The notes beneath the pieces are model-generated. The model made no database searches. It worked only from the letters and a program-made list of their open reading frames with translations, and was not told the DNA's origin. This document shows, piece after piece, positions 1 through 5,063 of a stretch of 9,252 bases of DNA. This DNA is from Aquimarina sp. Lineage in GTDB: Bacteria > Bacteroidota > Bacteroidia > Flavobacteriales > Flavobacteriaceae. The position numbers and the translations under genes were made by a program. The first letter of the stretch is position 1; each line of letters begins with the position of its first letter. The DNA lies in assembly GCA_002697475.1 (NCBI GenBank), contig NZVW01000034.1:1-9252 (forward strand). Direction: 5' to 3'.

Positions 1-279
1 AATAGAAATCTTATTGTTCTTCAGGTATATAAAGCGCATCCCTCTTTAAATTATATGGGTGCTTCTTCCACAAGCAACATTAGCGCACTAGGTGATCCTA
101 ACCCGCAACCAAGCATCTATTTCAATTTAAAAAATAGCCTAAAACTTGATTATGGATTAATGAAAAAGTTAGAAATGAGAGGAAATGTCATAAAATCAGG
201 TAAATACCCCGTGATTTATAACGAAAAAGAAGGTACATTTAACATCGTATTACAAGTCAATAAAGGTTTTTACCTGTAA
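1..279 (+). CDS. C-terminal part of an unrecognised protein, paralogous to the next gene (5' end outside window)
   Basis: The reading frame is open from the first base, so this is the last 92 residues of a longer gene; the in-frame ATG at 55 need not be the start. I do not recognise the family. The last 48 residues (from NSLKLDYG to KGFYL) align without gaps to the last 48 of the 208-residue protein downstream, with 25 identities. The shared blocks are GNV-K-GKYPV and EGTFN/NGTFN. The two genes are therefore tandem duplicates or members of a local family. No signal peptide or lipobox can be judged because the N-terminus is missing. The TAA stop lies inside a hairpin loop and a strong terminator follows. 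Function is unknown. Confidence 0.8.
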   Translation, partial: NRNLIVLQVYKAHPSLNYMGASSTSNISALGDPNPQPSIYFNLKNSLKLDYGLMKKLEMRGNVIKSGKYPVIYNEKEGTFNIVLQVNKGFYL

Positions 280-289
280 GTAGGTAAAA
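268..289 (+). repeat. hairpin over the stop codon
   Basis: TTTTACCT (268-275) and AGGTAAAA (282-289) form a perfect 8-bp inverted repeat. The 6-nt loop contains most of the TAA stop of the upstream partial gene. It lies 15 nt before the terminator stem and has no T-run of its own. It may stabilise the mRNA 3' end or be incidental in AT-rich DNA. Confidence 0.4.
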
Positions 290-304
290 TCATTAAAAAA
301 TATT

Positions 305-354
305 TCCCCTTTAGGATTAGCAAGCCAACAGCTAATCTTAGAGGGGATTTTTTT
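305..354 (+). terminator. intrinsic terminator between the two paralogues
   Basis: Positions 305-321 pair with 331-347 as a continuous 17-bp stem. Its cores are TCCCCT/AGGGGA and GATTAGC/GCTAATC, joined through two G-T wobbles, with a 9-nt loop. Seven T residues follow at 348-354. This is a textbook rho-independent terminator for the upstream partial gene. It ends only 24 nt before the ATG of the 208-residue gene, leaving little room for a separate promoter downstream of it. Confidence 0.85.
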
Positions 355-378
355 ATCTAATCTTAAAACCTATTAATT

Positions 379-1005
379 ATGAAAAATTCATTTTTATTTA
401 CAGCATTACTGACCATTGGTTTGTTTTGCTCTTGCGAACGAGAAACTGTACAAGAAATAGAGGATGTACAGTCTGAGAGTTTAGAAATTACAAATAACAT
501 TGATGACGTTGAAGGCAAAGGCCACTGGGGGAGATGTTATTATATAATTCAAAGAGGATTAAAATTTAATGGAAGATGCTATTCACAATTCAACGGTATC
601 TGTAGTGTATACAGAATTTGTATTCCTGATATTATATTCGATCCTTGCTTTATTATACCCTGCTGGATCGATATTTTTGACCCTTGGGATATCTATGAAA
701 AATTAGACCCAAGAGATTTTGGTTCCTTTAGAGATAAAGTAGATATTAAAATTGATCCTAGAGAAAATGTATTTCCTTTTGCATTAAACGAAAGAATAGC
801 AGGTTTACAATTTTATCAGGAGGATGGATTTTTTAGAGATGGCACATTCTATCTTGAAGAGAATCTGGTTCTTGATGCCGAAACATCTAAGGAGTTAGGT
901 CTTCAAGGTAATGTCGTAAAGGCAGGTAAGTATCCTGTAATCGTAAACAAAGAAAACGGAACTTTTAATGCCATCCTTGCGGTAGAAAAAGGCTTTGAAC
1001 GATAA
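379..1005 (+). CDS. Cys-rich putative lipoprotein with GKYPVI-type C-terminus, function unknown
   Basis: 208 residues, not a family I recognise. Residues 1-18 form a signal peptide (KN, then a hydrophobic run) ending in L-F-C-S before Cys19. This fits a relaxed Bacteroidota lipobox, so Cys19 is the likely lipidated residue. A Glu-rich stretch follows (20-46), then a segment with six cysteines (C53, C67, C75, C81, C90, C95) that is also rich in aromatic residues, Ile and Asp-Pro. The C-terminal about 48 residues match the C-terminus of the upstream partial gene (25 of 48 identical; GNVVKAGKYPVI block at about 177-188). An even number of clustered Cys in an exported protein suggests disulphides, but metal or cofactor binding is possible. 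It is probably anchored in an envelope membrane. The start is the first ATG and is followed directly by the signal peptide. No promoter is visible in the 24 nt between the preceding terminator and the ATG. Confidence 0.85.
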   Translation: MKNSFLFTALLTIGLFCSCERETVQEIEDVQSESLEITNNIDDVEGKGHWGRCYYIIQRGLKFNGRCYSQFNGICSVYRICIPDIIFDPCFIIPCWIDIFDPWDIYEKLDPRDFGSFRDKVDIKIDPRENVFPFALNERIAGLQFYQEDGFFRDGTFYLEENLVLDAETSKELGLQGNVVKAGKYPVIVNKENGTFNAILAVEKGFER

Positions 1006-1025
1006 AACTAAAATTCTATGTTGGC

Positions 1026-1054
1026 AAAAATCCTCCTGCAAGGGAGGGTTTTTT
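1026..1054. terminator. bidirectional terminator between lipoprotein gene and gwsS
   Basis: AAAAA-T-CCTCC (1026-1036) pairs with GGAGG-G-TTTTT (1043-1053). A T-G wobble (1037/1042) closes a GCAA tetraloop of the stable GNRA class. The A-run on the left and T-run on the right make it work as an intrinsic terminator in both directions. It sits between converging genes and overlaps the stop codon of gwsS (1053-1055). Confidence 0.85.
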
Positions 1055-2138
1055 AGTTATTAAATAATTCTTTCAGATTATAATTCTCTATGGCTTTTTG
1101 TTTTAATGGATTTGTACTCCATTCCGACCATTCATTAGTGTACGGATCATAACCACATTTTAAAGGCCTTGAACGATCATTACTAGGATCTTCAACATAT
1201 GCCCTACAATCTGTACATATATATCGAAACTCACAATCTTTACAGATCTCTATTTGATCTTTATGAATATTCCAATATTTTTTGAAATCTTTATGACTCA
1301 TTGCTTCTTTCAATGATGTGTTCTTTATATTTCCAAAAATTTGACTCATTGAAGGACAATTTTTAATATCACCGTTTACATCAATAGATATTTTTTTATT
1401 CAGGCAGGAATTGTAACTATTTGACTCAAAATAATTTTGCATATTTACATTAAAATATTCCTCTTGTATAATGCCACAATGTGCAGAAGAATTAATTTTT
1501 TGAGTAATTGAGAATATAACTCCAAATCCAAAGTTATTTTCTTTTTGAATTAGTTTGTTTTCATTTGAGGAGTGTAGAATTAGAGTTCGTACTTTTTTAA
1601 AATTGAATAAAAAAGGTTTAATTTCTTTGTCTCCTAGATTAGGAAAATCTTTTATAACAATATCTATAGATTTTATGAAACTGTCCTCAAATAGAGATAG
1701 GACAATTCTTAATTCGTCTAGTTCCATAATATCATAACTTCTTATCTGTACATGCCTGCAATTAGAAGGGATTAGAATTTTATTTAAAACTTCTTTAAAA
1801 GAATAGGTTGAGTTCTGATTTCTATCAATAATAGCGTTTGATATTTCTGCAGGATAATCAAATTCAGGATTTAATTCAGGGAAAATTCCAAAATCATTTT
1901 CCTCTATTTTAAAAACGAATTCGTTTTCTTCTAAAAGTTGAATATACTCATTGAATATTTTTTTATCATCAGAATCAAGTTGAGCTAATACTTTTTCTGT
2001 GTCAATAATATAATTTCTATCAAATAAATTCGCTAAACTATTTGGAATATAAGTGAATGACTCCCTTTGTAAATCACATATAATTGATCTGTTATTTCCT
2101 TTTGTAATCTTGCAATTTGTAAATAATTTAAGTAACAT
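1053..2138 (-). CDS. gwsS: GRASP-with-SPASM system SPASM-domain peptide maturase
   Basis: 361 residues. The C-terminal third is a SPASM domain. C245 is followed by the I-D-V-N-G-D-I-K-N strand and C261-P, then a C299-x2-C302-x5-C308-x2-C311 cluster and C328, the ligand pattern for auxiliary Fe-S clusters in peptide-modifying radical-SAM enzymes. The N-terminus (about 9-33: C-K-I-T-K-G-N-N-R-S-I-I-C-D-L-Q-R, then IP) fits my memory of the GwsS family. No CxxxCxxC motif for a radical-SAM 4Fe-4S cluster exists anywhere, and there are no cysteines between 22 and 126. The protein is therefore unlikely to cleave SAM and may act as an accessory, recognition or electron-transfer partner. It is the last gene of the precursor/ATP-grasp operon, 7 nt after the 78-aa gene. 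Assignment rests on motifs and the adjacent ATP-grasp gene; its biochemical role is not known to me. Confidence 0.85.
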   Translation of the reverse strand: MLLKLFTNCKITKGNNRSIICDLQRESFTYIPNSLANLFDRNYIIDTEKVLAQLDSDDKKIFNEYIQLLEENEFVFKIEENDFGIFPELNPEFDYPAEISNAIIDRNQNSTYSFKEVLNKILIPSNCRHVQIRSYDIMELDELRIVLSLFEDSFIKSIDIVIKDFPNLGDKEIKPFLFNFKKVRTLILHSSNENKLIQKENNFGFGVIFSITQKINSSAHCGIIQEEYFNVNMQNYFESNSYNSCLNKKISIDVNGDIKNCPSMSQIFGNIKNTSLKEAMSHKDFKKYWNIHKDQIEICKDCEFRYICTDCRAYVEDPSNDRSRPLKCGYDPYTNEWSEWSTNPLKQKAIENYNLKELFNN

Positions 2139-2145
2139 CTTAATA

Positions 2146-2382
2146 TTAATTTATACCTTTTAATTTCCTGACATCAATTATTTTAGAAATGCTTTTATAG
2201 AAAGGAGTGACTGCTATATCCTTAGTTTTATAATGACCATAGGATATAGAAAGAATTTTATCTTTTGAAGCTTCATTTCCTTCCTCTATTTCAATATTCC
2301 AATATTTGGAAATAAATGGAAATTCTTGAGGATGATCTTTTATGTATTCAATAATTCTCTTTTTTGTTTCTAGCTTATTCAT
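2146..2382 (-). CDS. small protein of unknown function in the RiPP operon
   Basis: 78 residues, no family recognised. The N-terminal 20 residues are charged and probably helical (K-x2-T-K-K-R-I-I-E-Y-I-K). The remainder alternates hydrophobic and polar residues (I-S-K-Y-W-N-I-E-I; I-L-S-I-S-Y-G-H-Y), suggesting a small alpha/beta fold. There is no signal peptide, cysteine or GG leader, so it does not look like a second precursor. Its ATG lies inside the 3' end of gwsG, giving an 8-nt overlap (ATGAATAA), and gwsS starts 7 nt after its stop. This tight coupling implies it is made together with both enzymes. It could be a leader-binding or scaffold protein, but that is inference from size and position only. 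Confidence 0.75.
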   Translation of the reverse strand: MNKLETKKRIIEYIKDHPQEFPFISKYWNIEIEEGNEASKDKILSISYGHYKTKDIAVTPFYKSISKIIDVRKLKGIN

Positions 2383-3337
2383 TTATTAGACTTTTTGCTA
2401 TTCTCTTCTCTAGATAATAGTTGCAATTCTTACTCAGCCATTGAAATTGACCAATTGGATTTACTTCTAGAAAATAATATTCATTGTCAGGGGTAAGAAT
2501 GATATCAAAAGAACCAGAGTTAAGCTCCAATTCTTCCATCATAACTGTAAGTTTTTCTTTTAAGTCATCAGGCAAGTTAAATGGCACACAACGATTAGGT
2601 TTAGTGCGATCATAGTTTCTATAGTCAATTTTAGTTTTTTCATTTTGTTGACTAAAAATCGCCATACTATAAAATGCTCCCTTTAAATAAAAACTACGAA
2701 TCTCTATTTTCTTTTCAATATACTTTTGAAAAAATGAAGGGAGAAACTTATAGTCCTCATCAGCCAGATCATCACTGGTTATTAGCTTACTATGAGTTGT
2801 GAATTTTACTTTATATTCAGTAGTATTAAAATTTATGAAAGGGTTCTTTATAGGTTTAGTAATTACTTTTTTATGCTGGGTTACAAATTCTTTGAGTTGG
2901 GATAGTTCAGATGTTATTAAAGTATCAGGAATATTGATGTCCAGATTAATTGCTTTTTCAAGCAGTTTTAATTTGTTAACAGAATTATCGGCAAATTTAT
3001 TTAAGTAATTTTGGTTTATTCCACTGTCTAGATAATCCAATATAGGACGTATGGTTTCATCGCAGAGATTTCGATTTAAGTTACTTTTTTTAGTTAATTT
3101 TTTATCGATATCAAATTCACCACGTCTATACCAGTATTTTGTTTCCTTGTCAATATTTACATTATTATTGACAACTACTGAAACTTTATTAGCGTTAGAC
3201 ATTTCAAGAGAAATATCGTTGACTTCTGTAAAATCATCTAATTTTGATATCCTACTAGTTTTGTTTAGATGATATATCCAACTTATCACATCATCAGTAC
3301 TTAAATCATGGCTTTCAGATTGTATAACAATATTCAT
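2375..3337 (-). CDS. gwsG: GRASP-with-SPASM system ATP-grasp peptide maturase (graspetide ligase)
   Basis: 320 residues, of the microviridin-ligase (MdnC/MvdD-like) ATP-grasp class. In that class, ATP activates an Asp/Glu side chain of the precursor, which Ser/Thr (ester) or Lys (amide) then attacks. Visible features are a pre-ATP-grasp N-terminus with the W-Y-R-R block (69-72) typical of these ligases, K156/K157 to K161-P in the central subdomain, Q204-K-Y-I-E...R214 adenine-region strand, Y239-R-N-Y-D243-R, D278 in S-F-D-I-I-L, and the Mg/ATP motif E291-V-N-P-I-G-Q-F-Q-W300. All expected blocks are present, so it should be active. I chose the ATG at 3337, which forms TGATG with the stop of the preceding gene; an in-frame GTG at 3340 is the alternative. 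Its substrate is presumably the 71-aa GG-leader peptide at the head of the operon. Confidence 0.9.
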   Translation of the reverse strand: MNIVIQSESHDLSTDDVISWIYHLNKTSRISKLDDFTEVNDISLEMSNANKVSVVVNNNVNIDKETKYWYRRGEFDIDKKLTKKSNLNRNLCDETIRPILDYLDSGINQNYLNKFADNSVNKLKLLEKAINLDINIPDTLITSELSQLKEFVTQHKKVITKPIKNPFINFNTTEYKVKFTTHSKLITSDDLADEDYKFLPSFFQKYIEKKIEIRSFYLKGAFYSMAIFSQQNEKTKIDYRNYDRTKPNRCVPFNLPDDLKEKLTVMMEELELNSGSFDIILTPDNEYYFLEVNPIGQFQWLSKNCNYYLEKRIAKSLINE

Positions 3338-4356
3338 CACCTACAGTTATAATACCCGGAAAATAAGTTAAACTTATATTTTTCTTCATATTCCAATTTT
3401 TTTATATCAACCTCAATTGGGATTATAAAAAACTCATTTCTTAATTCGTTAACTTTATCTTTATTTAAACCATCAGGGTAATTAGCATATTGATGCAACC
3501 TGAATCCTTTTCCGGAATTTCCACAACCATTTCTGAGATCTTTTCTGTAAGTATATACGTGATCATGTAATAGAGCTACATCTCTTGGATGAATATTACC
3601 TTTTAAAATTTCTTTTTTAAAATGGTCTTCATAAAAATTATAGGAACAGGGATTATGGACATAAATAACAAAAGTGTAGATAGTACTTAAATATTTCTCA
3701 TCAGATGTCATATACCATAATTTATCATATTTTTTTCTTTGCTCGTATAAATCCAAATGAGGCTTTCCGATTTCTTTAAATATTGTACTATCAGAAATAC
3801 CAATTAATCTATCCCCAGGAAAACCAATAGTTTTTATAGAATCCTTGATTCGATCGGTAATTTTTTTTACTTGCTGCCAGTATCGAGCTTGTGTAGTTTT
3901 ATTATGTTTATTTAACTGATCCATTATGGCCAGTTTATAAATTAAGTCTAAATAATCGAAATTAATTTTTTTCAAATATTCTTTTCTGCCTTTTTCATAT
4001 TGAATTTTAAAACTCTTATCATTTTTGACTTTTGTAAAGTAATCTTTTAAAATAGGATAATTTTCTAAATGACTAATCTTTAAACCATATTTAAAAGCTT
4101 TAAGTATATATGATTCAAAAGGTCTATCATTAAATTTAGCAATTTGAGCTGCATTCAATAAATCTTTGACAAAAATAAAATCAAACTCATCAAAAGCATT
4201 ATTATAATGATATAAAGCACTATCTACTTTATTCTCCATAAAGTAAAGTTGTTCCGCAGTATTAATATCATTATGATAAACCGAATAGTCTAGATTTTGT
4301 GAATATGAAATAATAGAAAATACACAAAAAGTGAAAAAGCTAAGATATTTCTTCAT
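3337..4356 (-). CDS. exported protein of the RiPP operon, DUF6624/TPR-like
   Basis: 339 residues from the ATG at 4356. This start is preferred because residues 1-19 then form a clean Sec signal peptide (MKK, hydrophobic FFTFCVFSII, then S-Y-S before Q20). An ATG ten codons upstream (4386) lies in a hairpin loop and would bury the signal. Residues about 30-110 look helical and TPR-like (ALYHYNNAFDEF, KDLLNAAQIAKF, AFKYGLKI). Residues about 135-290 carry DQ (146-147), G178-F-P-G, a VH pair (233-234), P257 and L-L-H-D-H (262-266). That layout reminds me of DUF6624 proteins, common in Bacteroidota; this is from memory, without a search. It is probably periplasmic or outer-envelope, since no lipobox is seen. 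Its stop overlaps the gwsG start (TGATG). A role in handling, sensing or immunity to the peptide product is a guess from context. Confidence 0.8.
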   Translation of the reverse strand: MKKYLSFFTFCVFSIISYSQNLDYSVYHNDINTAEQLYFMENKVDSALYHYNNAFDEFDFIFVKDLLNAAQIAKFNDRPFESYILKAFKYGLKISHLENYPILKDYFTKVKNDKSFKIQYEKGRKEYLKKINFDYLDLIYKLAIMDQLNKHNKTTQARYWQQVKKITDRIKDSIKTIGFPGDRLIGISDSTIFKEIGKPHLDLYEQRKKYDKLWYMTSDEKYLSTIYTFVIYVHNPCSYNFYEDHFKKEILKGNIHPRDVALLHDHVYTYRKDLRNGCGNSGKGFRLHQYANYPDGLNKDKVNELRNEFFIIPIEVDIKKLEYEEKYKFNLFSGYYNCR

Positions 4357-4373
4357 TATAAAATTTTTTGAAA

Positions 4374-4395
4374 GAGGGAGTTTCATAACTCCCTC
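4374..4395 (-). promoter_or_regulatory. intercistronic hairpin between precursor and maturation genes
   Basis: A perfect 9-bp inverted repeat (GAGGGAGTT, 4-nt loop, AACTCCCTC) lies 14 nt after the precursor stop codon. On the transcribed strand it is followed by TTTCAAAAAATTTT, a poor T-run. It therefore looks like a leaky terminator or an mRNA-stabilising/processing hairpin rather than a full stop. Such placement would give high precursor and lower enzyme levels. Confidence 0.65.
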
Positions 4396-4409
4396 CTAAA
4401 ATGAACTAA

Positions 4410-4625
4410 TTATTCAATGTTATGAGCAGAAGCAGTGCTTCTGTAGAAATCCCACGGAGTACCTGCCCCATCAGTATTACCATTGTCAGTTGCATAATCT
4501 CTAGAGTCTGAATAACCAGCAATTGAAGTAGCTACTGGCTCTCCACCTACAATAGCAACTGGATTTGAAATCTCGTATTGCTTAAACTTACTAAATTTGT
4601 CTTTTTTTAAACTTTCTAGTTTCAT
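4410..4625 (-). CDS. RiPP precursor peptide with GG leader (GRASP-with-SPASM / graspetide-like)
   Basis: 71 residues. The leader (1-28) begins K-L-E-S-L-K-K-D-K-F-S-K-F-K, the Lys/Phe-rich start typical of Bacteroidota natural-product precursors, and ends in A-I-V-G27-G28. Double-Gly ends of this kind are usually cut by C39-type peptidases. The presumed core (29-71) is rich in Ser/Thr, Asp, Gly and Asn, with S-D or T-D pairs at 39-40, 46-47 and 51-52, W58, and several Tyr. All six lysines are in the leader and none in the core, so an ATP-grasp ligase could only form side-chain esters to Ser/Thr, not Lys amides. The gene heads the operon; the exported-protein gene follows after 53 nt containing a hairpin. 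The single start at 4625 (TAAAATG context) is unambiguous. The mature product is not predictable from sequence alone. Confidence 0.88.
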   Translation of the reverse strand: MKLESLKKDKFSKFKQYEISNPVAIVGGEPVATSIAGYSDSRDYATDNGNTDGAGTPWDFYRSTASAHNIE

Positions 4626-4681
4626 TTTAATTAAAAATTAGATATTAGCGTTAATAGTTCAAGGCCTATTAACTTAGCCTA

Positions 4682-4702
4682 TCGTTGCGCAACGAATTCG
4701 TT
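4682..4702. repeat. two overlapping perfect palindromes
   Basis: TCGTTGCGCAACGA (4682-4695) and AACGAATTCGTT (4691-4702) share the AACGA segment, so CGTT-AACG-CGTT alternate. As RNA they would be mutually exclusive hairpins; as DNA they could be a dyad operator. They lie 57-77 nt before the precursor ATG. Confidence 0.6.
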
Positions 4703-4761
4703 ATATTTCTGCTTGATATGCTTAAATAAGAATTACTTATAAGCACTTGTGGGGTATCGGA

Positions 4762-4789
4762 CAAATCTTCATAAGATTTTGAATTACAA
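4762..4789 (-). promoter_or_regulatory. candidate promoter (proximal) for the RiPP operon, overlapping a palindrome
   Basis: Read on the minus strand, TTG (4789-4787), 17 nt, then AAGATTTG (4769-4762), one mismatch from the Bacteroidota -7 consensus TAnnTTTG. The -7 element lies in a perfect 7-bp inverted repeat with a 3-nt centre (4763-4779), which could be a regulator site. Transcripts would have a leader of about 130 nt. Confidence 0.35.
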
Positions 4790-4852
4790 TAATACTTTAC
4801 AAGAAACAATAAGCAAAATATTAAATGTTAAAAGTATTTATACCATTTAGAA

Positions 4853-4890
4853 GACGAGCTTAAATTATTGGAATTTACCAAGTGCTCGTC
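4853..4890. repeat. long imperfect inverted repeat
   Basis: GACGAGC (4853-4859) pairs with GCTCGTC (4884-4890). Inside it TAAATT (4861-4866) pairs with AATTTA (4872-4877) around a 5-nt loop, with an asymmetric bulge between the two stems. No T-run follows on either strand, so it is not an ordinary terminator. If transcription starts at the distal promoter, it lies in the 5' leader of the precursor mRNA. Confidence 0.5.
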
Positions 4891-4978
4891 CATAACTAGA
4901 TACACAATGTACATACCGAGCGTAAAATATCTATAACGAGACTATATTTATGCTTGCAGAGGCCCTAGAATATTCGCC

Positions 4979-4995
4979 TAGAGATACAATCTCTA
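4979..4995. repeat. short perfect hairpin
   Basis: TAGAGAT (4979-4985), ACA loop, ATCTCTA (4989-4995). CTCT at 4991-4994 can pair instead with AGAG at 4999-5002, giving an alternative fold. It lies just downstream of the distal minus-strand promoter candidate. Confidence 0.45.
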
Positions 4996-5017
4996 TCCAG
5001 AGAGTTATAAAAATGTC

Positions 5018-5045
5018 CAAAGATATCTTATATTTATGGAACCAA
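5018..5045 (-). promoter_or_regulatory. candidate promoter (distal) for the RiPP operon
   Basis: Read on the minus strand, TTG (5045-5043), 17 nt, then TATCTTTG (5025-5018), a perfect match to TAnnTTTG. Transcription would begin near 5011, giving a leader of about 385 nt before the precursor ATG, or a separate small RNA. Confidence 0.5.
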
Positions 5046-5063
5046 CTTAAATAGATACATAAT

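Larger units (their letters stand above)
4626..5063. other. 438-nt non-coding region upstream of the RiPP operon
   Basis: I see no convincing gene on either strand. It separates the divergent precursor gene (-) and the 217-aa gene (+). It holds two minus-strand promoter candidates, two overlapping palindromes and three hairpins, listed separately. I found no acceptable plus-strand TAnnTTTG promoter for the 217-aa gene; TATATTTA at 5029-5036 is one base off but has no -33 element. Confidence 0.6.

Noticed and set aside
1053..2138. The missing radical-SAM motif as a frameshift or truncation
   Set aside because: The frame is intact from a conserved-looking N-terminus through the SPASM domain and the gene abuts its neighbour, so no coding sequence is missing.
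3338..3340. GTG start for gwsG one codon earlier
   Set aside because: The adjacent ATG gives the usual TGATG coupling with the preceding stop; the difference is a single residue and cannot be settled by sequence.
4357..4386. Longer start (ATG at 4386) for the exported protein
   Set aside because: It lies in the loop of a perfect hairpin and adds ten residues before an otherwise typical MKK signal peptide.
4640..4715. Possible integron attC-like site around the CGTTGCGCAACG palindrome
   Set aside because: No matching pair of core sites, integrase gene or second copy was found; a palindrome alone is not enough.
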